DNA of 33,233 bases from positions 1 through 33,233 of the forward strand of contig CANGTM010000014.1 of assembly GCA_947456825.1 (NCBI GenBank), in the 5' to 3' direction. Position numbers and translations under genes: made by a program. The first letter of the stretch is position 1. Each line of letters opens with the position of its first letter. This DNA is from Chitinophagaceae bacterium (GTDB lineage Bacteria > Bacteroidota > Bacteroidia > Chitinophagales > Chitinophagaceae). This document shows positions 26,974 through 33,233 of the stretch, piece after piece. The notes under the pieces are model-generated. The model was given only the letters and a program-made list of their open reading frames with translations, was not told the DNA's origin and ran no database searches.

Positions 26974-27039
26974 AGCCAAGCCGGATAAAAGATGTTTTTC
27001 TGCAATTCTTTTTTGAGTTGTTTAAAACCTGTTGCACCT

Positions 27040-27351
27040 ATGTCTAGAATTGATAAACTGGTAGCGTATTTACAAGAGAGTCCCACAGATTCTTTTTTGC
27101 AGCACGCGCTAGCCTTGGAGTATCAAAAAATAGGCGACCTGTCGATGGCCCGTACTCTTTTCGAGAAGCTCTTAGCTGAAAATCCCGCTTATGTGGGCAG
27201 TTATTACCATCTTGCCAAAATACTGGAAACCCAAGATCAGATAGAAGAGGCCGTTCGGGTGTATGAGAAAGGAATGGAACAAGCTCAACTGCAAAAGGAC
27301 CATCATTCTTACGCAGAGTTGCGAAGTGCGTGGGAAGAACTTACCTACTGA
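27040..27351 (+). CDS. Small tetratricopeptide-repeat protein
   Basis: 103 residues from the ATG at 27040, chosen because the upstream in-frame start at 26992 adds an unlikely Cys/Phe-rich lead. It has two to three TPR helix pairs, for example 'FLQHALALEYQKIGDLSMA' and 'YVGSYYHLAKILETQDQIEE' followed by 'AVRVYEKGMEQA'. TPR proteins are scaffolds for protein contacts; the partner is unknown. It ends 3 bp before tilS, so the two are co-transcribed. Confidence 0.82.
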   Translation: MSRIDKLVAYLQESPTDSFLQHALALEYQKIGDLSMARTLFEKLLAENPAYVGSYYHLAKILETQDQIEEAVRVYEKGMEQAQLQKDHHSYAELRSAWEELTY

Positions 27352-27354
27352 TCT

Positions 27355-28698
27355 ATGAGTATGCCGTTTGTTATACTAGAATCTCTGCAGCAGATCGCAC
27401 CAGTCGGTCGGGACGATCGCTTTATTGTGGCCATCAGTGGGGGTGTAGATTCTGTGGTCTTGGCCTGTTTGTGCAAAGAGGCGGGTCTTGCCGTTACACT
27501 GGCACACTGCAATTTTCAATTACGAGGTGCGGAGAGTGACCGAGACGAGGCCATGGTGCGACAGTTGGCAACAGGTTGGCAGCTGCCATTGCTGGTGAAC
27601 AAAGTAGATCTAGCCGCTTTTGCAGCACTTCATAAACTATCTATACAAGAAGCCGCCCGGCAGTTTCGATACCAATGGTTCGAGGCGCTGGCTGTTGATG
27701 TTGCATCGCCGTGTTGGATCTTGACAGCGCACCAAGCCGATGACAATGCCGAGACCGTGGCCATGCATTTCTTTAGAGGAACGGGGCTTTCGGGATTAAC
27801 GGGTATTCCTCCCCGAAATGGGAAAGTATTGAGGCCAATGCTGGGCGTATGGCGACACCAGATCTTGCAATTGGCCCACGATAAGAATCTCTCTTATGTA
27901 GAGGATTCCTCGAATACAAATGAGAAGTATACTCGTAACTATTTTCGCCACACGATTATACCTGCCATCGAAAAGGTGTATCCCCAGGTTAAAGAGAATC
28001 TTACTGACTCTATTCGCCGTTTTACCGAAATAGAAACATTGTATGCTCAATGCATGACACGACTTCGAAATTCGTTGCTCATCAAGAAAGGAACCGAATA
28101 CAAGGTTTCCGTACATGCGTTGCGACAGGGGAATGGCCGTACGTTGTTGTTCGAGCTTTTTACTCCCTTCGGATTTTCTAGTGGTCAGCTCGTTGAGATA
28201 GAGAAGTTGCTAGTTGCACAAACCGGTGCGCTGGTACAGGCAGCTGAGGGGACTTACCGATTGATGCGCAACAGAGATTTTTTATTGCTATCACCGGCAC
28301 CTATCGGTAGCGTCGAGGGGCAATCGATCGATTCAATACCCGCCAACGTTTCTTTTGCTATGGGAAGGGTAGAGATCTCCGAACTCGCTCAATCAGGACA
28401 AAAGCCCCCATCGGTCGACAATGAGGCTTGGCTCGACGCCAGCGGTATAAGGTTTCCAATGCTGCTACGTCCTTGGAAGGCGGGGGATTATTTTTATCCA
28501 CTAGGCATGCGTAAGAAAAAGAAGATCGCCCGTTTTCTGATCGACCAAAAACTTTCTGCAACTCAAAAAGAGAAAGTGTGGGTGCTTGAGTCCGATAAAA
28601 AAATTCTATGGGTGCTGGGCATGCGCATTGATGACCGATTCAAGGTAACGAACAAGACATCACAGATCTGCGCGATCCATTTTATAGCAGGCACTTAG
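27355..28698 (+). CDS. tilS: tRNA(Ile)-lysidine synthase
   Basis: 447 residues. The N-terminal PP-loop ATPase has 'AISGGVDSVVLA' (SGGVDS at 28-33), 'TLAHCNFQLRGAESDRDEA', 'TAHQADDNAETVAMHFFRGTG' (split motif) and 'YVEDSSNTNEKYTRNYFRH' around 182-200. The C-terminal TilS_C domain includes 'LRPWKAGDYFYPLGM' and 'KKKKIARFLIDQKL'. It makes lysidine at position 34 of tRNA-Ile (CAU) so that it reads AUA. A second ATG at codon 3 (27361) is also possible. The gene follows the TPR gene by 3 bp and its stop overlaps the rhomboid gene's stop by 4 bp. Confidence 0.95.
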   Translation: MSMPFVILESLQQIAPVGRDDRFIVAISGGVDSVVLACLCKEAGLAVTLAHCNFQLRGAESDRDEAMVRQLATGWQLPLLVNKVDLAAFAALHKLSIQEAARQFRYQWFEALAVDVASPCWILTAHQADDNAETVAMHFFRGTGLSGLTGIPPRNGKVLRPMLGVWRHQILQLAHDKNLSYVEDSSNTNEKYTRNYFRHTIIPAIEKVYPQVKENLTDSIRRFTEIETLYAQCMTRLRNSLLIKKGTEYKVSVHALRQGNGRTLLFELFTPFGFSSGQLVEIEKLLVAQTGALVQAAEGTYRLMRNRDFLLLSPAPIGSVEGQSIDSIPANVSFAMGRVEISELAQSGQKPPSVDNEAWLDASGIRFPMLLRPWKAGDYFYPLGMRKKKKIARFLIDQKLSATQKEKVWVLESDKKILWVLGMRIDDRFKVTNKTSQICAIHFIAGT

Positions 28699-29339
28699 AA
28701 TTGAAGACTCACTTTATTTAAAAATTCTTGCCAGGGGTGGTAGGCCGTTTGCAGTGCGGAGGCCAACAGACAGGTAATCGCTACACCTACCAGTGCACCG
28801 CTAATATGCGCACTGTGATTGATCTGATCTCCGCCTCTTTTTCCAAGCCAGGCCGAGGCCAGCAAATACAGCGGGCCAAAAATATACCCGGGTATAATGG
28901 GAGGGATCAGAAAGAATCCCAATTTGGCGGTTGGATTAAACAAAATGCCTGCAAATACAATGGCGCTTACAGCGCCTGAGGCCCCCAGACTTCTGTATCC
29001 TCTGTTGTCTTTATGTTGAAGATAAGAGGATAGCAGCGAGAGCGGCAGCGAAACTACATACAGGGATAGGTATAGAAGTTTGCCTTGTGCTCCGAACAAT
29101 ACGTTGCTTTCAAATGCCGGCTCAACGATCTGGCCAAAGAAATAAAGCGAGAGCATATTAAAAAGCAAGTGTTCCCAGTCGGCATGGATCAATCCGCTTG
29201 TAAAAAATCGATACCATTGCCCGCGATGTGTAATGGCTGTAGGATCAAAGATCAATTGGTCTATCGTCTTTCGTTTGCCAAATGAAACGATAGATACCAG
29301 CGATGTAAAGACAATAATAACCAGGGTAATGCTCATCAT
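28695..29339 (-). CDS. Rhomboid family intramembrane serine protease
   Basis: 214 residues with six membrane helices. Catalytic Ser121 lies in 'SLGASGAVSA' and His178 in 'HSAHISGALVG'; the oxyanion-side 'HADWEHLLFNMLSLYFFG' (51-68) begins near His52 and includes Asn61. It cuts substrate proteins within the inner membrane; substrates are unknown. ATGs at 29339 and 29336 are equally possible. It lies 15 bp downstream of rlmH in the same operon and overlaps the tilS stop by 4 bp. Confidence 0.92.
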   Translation of the reverse strand: MMSITLVIIVFTSLVSIVSFGKRKTIDQLIFDPTAITHRGQWYRFFTSGLIHADWEHLLFNMLSLYFFGQIVEPAFESNVLFGAQGKLLYLSLYVVSLPLSLLSSYLQHKDNRGYRSLGASGAVSAIVFAGILFNPTAKLGFFLIPPIIPGYIFGPLYLLASAWLGKRGGDQINHSAHISGALVGVAITCLLASALQTAYHPWQEFLNKVSLQF

Positions 29340-29354
29340 GCTAAAACTGGTGGG

Positions 29355-29828
29355 TTAGGGGTGATGGTATTTTTCGTTTCGCAAAATGGTGGCGGCACGG
29401 TAAAGTTGTTCTGACAAGATCAACCTGACCAGCTGGTGAGGAAAGACGAGTGTTGATAGGCTCCAACAGAAATTGGCTCGCTTTTTTACCATTTCGTCTA
29501 CGCCATAGGCGCCTCCGATCAAAAAGACTATCCTTTTGGTACTTTCATTTGCCCTTGTTTGTAAAAAGGTGGCGAGTCCTTCTGAGCTAAGCGATCTACC
29601 TTTCTCGTCGAGCAAAACCAGATAATCATCCTTTTCCAGCCAGTCCAGAATCATTTCTGCCTCCTTACGGCGCAGATCCATTTCGCTTAGCATCCCTGTC
29701 GATTTGGGTACCGGCAGCAGCGTCCACTCCGTTTTAAAGTAGTGTTGTAAGCGGTCTGTAAATAGCTTGACTCCTTCTTTTATGTACGATTCATGGGTCT
29801 TTCCTACCGACCAACAAGCTATTTTCAT
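29355..29828 (-). CDS. rlmH: 23S rRNA (pseudouridine1915-N3)-methyltransferase RlmH
   Basis: 157 residues, the usual size of this small SPOUT enzyme. The SAM-binding knot has 'FLIGGAYGVDEMV' and 'LSTLVFPHQLVRLILSEQLY'; the C-terminus 'AATILRNEKYHHP' is the hallmark tail. It methylates pseudouridine 1915 in helix 69 of 23S rRNA on assembled 70S ribosomes. It is first in the rlmH-rhomboid pair and divergent from the racemase-like gene, with only 35 bp between the two starts. Confidence 0.96.
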   Translation of the reverse strand: MKIACWSVGKTHESYIKEGVKLFTDRLQHYFKTEWTLLPVPKSTGMLSEMDLRRKEAEMILDWLEKDDYLVLLDEKGRSLSSEGLATFLQTRANESTKRIVFLIGGAYGVDEMVKKRANFCWSLSTLVFPHQLVRLILSEQLYRAATILRNEKYHHP

Positions 29829-29832
29829 GGTT

Positions 29833-29840
29833 TAAAAGTA
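29833..29840 (-). promoter_or_regulatory. Candidate -7 element TACTTTTA for rlmH
   Basis: On the minus strand, one base from TAnnTTTG, 4 bp before the rlmH ATG. A TAACTTTC word on the plus strand (29852-29859) may serve the divergent racemase-like gene, so the 35-bp gap could hold both promoters. Confidence 0.35.
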
Positions 29841-29863
29841 GAGAATATCCTTAACTTTCCGCT

Positions 29864-31246
29864 ATGGTAAAGAAGCTCCTTCTTTTTATTGCGGTTGGGC
29901 TTTCGTTCGTGACCGCAGCACAGCGTACTTCACTACCGATCGGGGTCTTCGACTCTGGAACCGGGGGGCTTACCGTGTTGGAAGCTATACTAACCCTTGA
30001 CGCCTTTAACAATCGTACCGGTCAACCCGGTGCCGATGGGATACCCGATTTTAAGGGAGAGCATTTTCAATACCTGGCCGATCAAGCCAATATGCCTTAT
30101 GGAAATTATGCGGCGGCCTCCAAGACCGATCTGCTCAAAGAGCACGTTCTAAAAAGTATGCGTTTCTTGTTGGAGAAGCAAGCGACGATGCGCAGTGCTG
30201 ATCTCTCTTCTCCCTTTACGACCAGCCCAAAAGACCCAGTAAAGATGCTTGTCATTGCCTGCAATACCGCCACGGCCTATGCATTGGACGACATTAAAAA
30301 GTATGTATCGGTTTCGGGCTGGGGGAGCGTACCTGTTGTTGGGGTGATCAATGCTGGTTCGCTTGCCGCCCTTCGCCACCAGCAAAAAAATAAAGGGACT
30401 ATCGGGGTATTTGCCACCGCCGGCACCGTGGCCTCGAACGGATATCCTCGCTCTTTGCAGCAAATGGCCAATTCGATGGGTATGGAAAAGCTTTCTATCG
30501 TTAGCCAAGGTGGATTCGGACTAGCTGAGAGTATTGACAGGGACTGGAGTTTTTTTGCGCCCGATGCCAAAAGTCTTCGGCAAGAGTACAAGGGCCCTTC
30601 TTTTACCCATGCCACCTATCCTGTTGACAGCACTCTCTTACCCGTTTACGGCTTCGTAAAAACCGGAAATAGTCTGCTTTGTGAATTTGACGATCGGGGT
30701 CGATGTCTTGAATTACAACTCAACGATCCGGTAAACTATGTTCGCTATCACTTAGTTTCTCTGCTCGAAAAAATGCGGCAGCAGCCCTACGCCTTACCAC
30801 TTAATACCCTCATATTAGGGTGTACTCATTATCCCTACCTGCGCGATACCATCTCCGCCGTTCTTACCGAGCTGTATCATTACCGCGATAAGGATGGTTA
30901 TCGCTATCAGCGGGTGCTCGCCGAACACGTAGCGCTAATCGATCCCGCTGTAGAGACGGCCAAAGAGGCTTATCTGGCACTTCGCGCTCAACAACTGATG
31001 GTCACCGAAGAAACTCGTTCGAGCGATGCTTTTTATATCAGCATTCCCAACACGACGCTAAAAGGGGTGCAGCTGCAACAAGATGGCTGGTTTACCAATG
31101 AATATAAGTATGGACGTAGCGCGGGTACCGGTGAGGAGTTTGTAAAGTTCGTGCCCTTCGATAGTCAGAATATCGCTAAGGCGACCTACGAGCGCTTTCA
31201 ATTGTTGTTGCCGGCCTGTTATGAAAGAATCCGTCGTGTTCGTTAG
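29864..31246 (+). CDS. Exported glutamate racemase-like protein (Asp/Glu racemase family)
   Basis: 460 residues. A signal peptide (1-19, 'KKLLLFIAVGLSFVTAAQ') precedes a MurI-type domain. Asp30-Ser31 in 'IGVFDSGTGGLTVLEAI', Cys133 in 'ACNTATAYA', and Cys320-Thr-His322 in 'LGCTHYPYL' match the catalytic Asp10, Ser11, Cys73, Cys184 and His186 of MurI as I recall them. 'YLADQANMPYGNY' matches 'YLGDTARVPYG'. The protein is about 180 residues longer than MurI: inserts lie after residue 45 and before Cys133, between about 225 and 290, and at the C-terminus. MurI normally makes D-glutamate for peptidoglycan in the cytoplasm, so export is unexpected. It may act on free amino acids in the periplasm or on another substrate; the true substrate is unknown. 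Confidence 0.82.
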   Translation: MVKKLLLFIAVGLSFVTAAQRTSLPIGVFDSGTGGLTVLEAILTLDAFNNRTGQPGADGIPDFKGEHFQYLADQANMPYGNYAAASKTDLLKEHVLKSMRFLLEKQATMRSADLSSPFTTSPKDPVKMLVIACNTATAYALDDIKKYVSVSGWGSVPVVGVINAGSLAALRHQQKNKGTIGVFATAGTVASNGYPRSLQQMANSMGMEKLSIVSQGGFGLAESIDRDWSFFAPDAKSLRQEYKGPSFTHATYPVDSTLLPVYGFVKTGNSLLCEFDDRGRCLELQLNDPVNYVRYHLVSLLEKMRQQPYALPLNTLILGCTHYPYLRDTISAVLTELYHYRDKDGYRYQRVLAEHVALIDPAVETAKEAYLALRAQQLMVTEETRSSDAFYISIPNTTLKGVQLQQDGWFTNEYKYGRSAGTGEEFVKFVPFDSQNIAKATYERFQLLLPACYERIRRVR

Positions 31247-31295
31247 TCAGCTTTTACGCGGTCAATGCTGAATATTCCCTTGGCCAAAAAATACG

Positions 31296-31736
31296 CTATT
31301 GTTTGATGGCAGGCGTAGTCGACAGTGTGTCTGTTACGGCCTGACCAAAGAACTTTATTTGCTTGGTCTGTCCGGTTTTAAAAACGATATCTGCGTACTT
31401 TACAAATTCACCGCGGGCGCTACCCGTAAAGCCCAGCGTTACAAAGGATGTTTGTCCGGGTACGATCGGTTCGTTGACCCGGTACTTGGGGGTCGTACAA
31501 CCACATCCTACCTTAACATCGGCTATCCACAGCGTATCGGCAGTCGATATGTTCTTGATGTATACATTAAACGAGGTGCTCTTTCCAACCGGGGTAGGGC
31601 CCATGTTGTAGTCGGCATTGGTAAAAGTGGCCAATTGGTGAATATCTACTATCGTTTTAGTGCTGTCCGCCTGTGCCTGTATAAGACCGGAGGTAATTAA
31701 GAAATAAAAAGCGAATAAGATCACCGATCGAGTCAT
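31296..31736 (-). CDS. DUF1573 protein, exported
   Basis: 146 residues from the ATG at 31736, which begins a signal peptide ('MTRSVILFAFYFLITSGL', cleavage near 'QAQA'). Longer in-frame reading to 31820 would start at TTG. The DUF1573 Ig-like domain has 'FNVYIKNISTADTLWI' and 'VKVGCGCTTPKY', then 'PGQTSFVTLGF'. No lipobox is present, unlike the other DUF1573 protein at 9882-10367, so this one should be free in the periplasm or secreted. Function unknown. It is divergent from the T9SS cargo gene at 31841. Confidence 0.85.
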   Translation of the reverse strand: MTRSVILFAFYFLITSGLIQAQADSTKTIVDIHQLATFTNADYNMGPTPVGKSTSFNVYIKNISTADTLWIADVKVGCGCTTPKYRVNEPIVPGQTSFVTLGFTGSARGEFVKYADIVFKTGQTKQIKFFGQAVTDTLSTTPAIKQ

Positions 31737-31804
31737 AGAGTAAGAAAGATTATTGGCTATAAAATTAGGCCAAATCCATTGCTTTTTATTTTTAAAAAAG
31801 GAGG

Positions 31805-31812
31805 TATATTTA
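31805..31812 (+). promoter_or_regulatory. Candidate -7 element TATATTTA for the T9SS cargo gene
   Basis: One base from TAnnTTTG, 28 bp upstream of the ATG at 31841. Confidence 0.4.
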
Positions 31813-31840
31813 CAACACAAACGATAAAAATCCTTTCCGT

Positions 31841-33082
31841 ATGTCTATTAGAAAAGTAATTGCCAGTCTCTTTTTTAGTTCCTCTGCCCTTGTCGCCATT
31901 GCGCAAACTTCCTCCAAAGGCATTTTTATCATGTCCTCTGACCCTTCCACACCCGTACAATATGCTAATCTGCGAGAGGTAGATGCCGCCGGGCGATCCC
32001 TTGTTAAGGATATTTTCGATATGCAACGTAACTATGCCGGTCTGGGAGCTACTACCGATACCTTTTCCACTCCGTTGGGTGGCTCCGTTGCCGCCATGGC
32101 TTACGACCAACGCTCTAATCGTATTTTCTTTTTTCCGCAATATGCCTCCGATCTTCGTTTCATAGATCTCGATAAGAAAGGTCCTCGTTTTACGTCTCTC
32201 AGCCAACAATCGCTACAGTTGCTCCGCAACCGCAATGATGTGGCTAACCAGGTAACACGCATGACCATTGGTGCGGATGGCTATGGTTACGCGCTTACCA
32301 ATGATGCCGAGCATTTGATTCGGTTTTCAACCACCGGTGTTCCCACTATCATAGACTTGGGTGTCTTGACCGATGATGCCGCTAATACCGTATTCGTTAA
32401 ATCTAGTTGTACTTCTTGGGGCGGTGACATGGTGGCCGATAAAAATGGCAACCTAATTTTGATCACCCAAAGCAATTTTGTTTTCTCTATCAACATCGAT
32501 CAACGAGTGGCCAGCTACCTCGGTCAGATCGAAGGATTGCCCGCCGGATTTACTACCAATGGAGCTGCCGTTGATGAGCAGGGAGCCCTTTTGCTGAGTT
32601 GTGGCAGCTCTCGTACGCTGCAGTTAACTCAACATCTTTTCCGGATCAATGATATTCGGCAACTAAAGGCCGAACCGGTCGATGCCAGTGCCATCCCCGG
32701 TTTTGGAAATATCTCCGATATGGCCAGCAGCTTTATTTTGTCAGCGCCACGTTCTGCGTCGGCCGAAAAATCAGCGGTGACCGGCACAGCTGTTCCAGCC
32801 AAAAATATATCCAAGGCTCCTTCCTTCACTGTGTTCCCTAATCCCGTCAGCACGGGTACTTTTAATATCCGCGTTCAAAACATCGCTGAGGCCGGTGATT
32901 ACACGGTGCTAGTTTCCGATATGACCGGACGGGTAGTGATGGAGCGTCCCGTAGCCCTGTCATCTAAGAACAGCACTCACGCATTCTCATTGCCTGCTAT
33001 GTCATCGAAGGGAACGTATGTGGTGATGATGGTCGATTACTTTAAGCGTACTGTTTTCTCTACCCAGTTGGTTGTGGAATAG
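31841..33082 (+). CDS. T9SS type A sorting-domain protein, unknown function
   Basis: 413 residues. A signal peptide (1-21, ending 'ALVAIAQ') is followed by a region of about 300 residues with beta-propeller-like features: repeated 'MTIGADGYGYALTNDAEHL' and 'MVADKNGNLILITQSNFVF' blades resemble NHL or SMP-30-type loops. A type A T9SS sorting domain starts near 328 ('FTVFPNPVSTGTF'). It should be surface-attached or secreted; I recognise no catalytic site. Two bases after its stop begins a 76-bp tandem repeat. Confidence 0.82.
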   Translation: MSIRKVIASLFFSSSALVAIAQTSSKGIFIMSSDPSTPVQYANLREVDAAGRSLVKDIFDMQRNYAGLGATTDTFSTPLGGSVAAMAYDQRSNRIFFFPQYASDLRFIDLDKKGPRFTSLSQQSLQLLRNRNDVANQVTRMTIGADGYGYALTNDAEHLIRFSTTGVPTIIDLGVLTDDAANTVFVKSSCTSWGGDMVADKNGNLILITQSNFVFSINIDQRVASYLGQIEGLPAGFTTNGAAVDEQGALLLSCGSSRTLQLTQHLFRINDIRQLKAEPVDASAIPGFGNISDMASSFILSAPRSASAEKSAVTGTAVPAKNISKAPSFTVFPNPVSTGTFNIRVQNIAEAGDYTVLVSDMTGRVVMERPVALSSKNSTHAFSLPAMSSKGTYVVMMVDYFKRTVFSTQLVVE

Positions 33083-33084
33083 CA

Positions 33085-33233
33085 CCCTGCACGGCTTCGC
33101 CTTGTGCAGGATTCATTTCGCGCTGCTCAATGATCCTTTTCGCATTGGTCGTACTCAAAGCCCTGCACGGCTTCGCCGTGTGCAGGATTCATTTCGCGCT
33201 GCTCAATGATCCTTTTCGCATTGGTCGTACTCA
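33085..33233. repeat. 76-bp tandem repeat, two copies, second cut by the window edge
   Basis: Copy 1 is 33085-33160 and copy 2 is 33161-33233 (73 bp visible). They differ at one base in 73 (T at 33102, G at 33178). Each copy begins with a hairpin: CCTGCAC pairs with GTGCAGG and GGC with GCC around a TTC loop, with a 2-base bulge on the 3' arm; the single difference lies in that bulge. 76 is not a multiple of three, so a translated repeat is unlikely. More copies may follow beyond the window. Confidence 0.9.

Noticed and set aside
31247-31295. Terminator between the racemase-like gene and the DUF1573 gene
   Set aside because: Only a weak TCAGC/GCTGA pairing with a 15-base loop and no T run is present.
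33085-33233. CRISPR array or integron attC sites at the right edge
   Set aside because: The two units are contiguous with no unique spacers, 76 bp long, and lack attC core sites; no cas or integrase gene is in view.

Overview
The window looks like a piece of a Bacteroidota chromosome, probably a Chitinophagaceae-like member. Four things point there. Two secreted proteins end in type IX secretion (T9SS) sorting domains. Several promoters carry the Bacteroidota -7 element TAnnTTTG, and clear Shine-Dalgarno sequences are scarce. SecD and SecF are fused. The block nusB / DUF1573 lipoprotein / yajC / coaE is, as I recall it, typical of the phylum. Coding density is very high. The largest gaps without a gene are 11355-11604 (250 bp, groES/nusB control region) and 23484-23712 (229 bp); no stretch above 300 bp lacks a gene. 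I found no tRNA, rRNA, CRISPR array, insertion sequence or prophage gene.

Layout. 1-612: 3' end of glnS. 648-2739 (minus): a small membrane-anchored protein and a B12-domain-less acyl-CoA mutase subunit. 2788-3132: A-type Fe-S carrier, followed by a perfect bidirectional terminator and then the secDF fusion (minus). 6441-8956 (plus): an exported class A beta-lactamase-fold protein and a class I aminotransferase, whose 3' end overlaps coaE. 8925-11354 (minus): nusB, DUF1573 lipoprotein, yajC, coaE. 11605-13566: groES-groEL with its own promoter and terminator. 13724-17338: a 1204-residue secreted metzincin protease with Ig-like repeats. 17427-19052: a YbiT-like ABC-F protein. 19125-22252: three membrane proteins in a row, including an amino acid permease. 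22263-26923 (minus): ornithine aminotransferase, ispE, a bifunctional-nuclease-family protein, and etfB-etfA. 27040-28698: TPR protein and tilS. 28695-29828 (minus): rlmH and a rhomboid protease. 29864-31246: an exported glutamate-racemase-like protein. 31296-31736 (minus): a second DUF1573 protein. 31841-33082: a second T9SS cargo protein, followed directly by a 76-bp tandem repeat that runs off the window edge.

Most genes are housekeeping: protein folding and export (GroESL, SecDF, YajC), translation and RNA modification (GlnRS, TilS, RlmH, NusB, ABC-F), cofactors and isoprenoids (CoaE, IspE, Fe-S carrier), and carbon, amino acid and electron metabolism (mutase, ETF, aminotransferases, permease). 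I see no defence island or obvious new multi-gene system. The points most worth a second look are: an ABC-F protein in which all three visible parts of one composite ATP site are degenerate; a MurI-like racemase that carries a signal peptide and intact catalytic cysteines; a beta-lactamase-fold protein without the usual deacylating glutamate; the 76-bp hairpin-bearing tandem repeat; and an internal duplication in the SecD part of SecDF.
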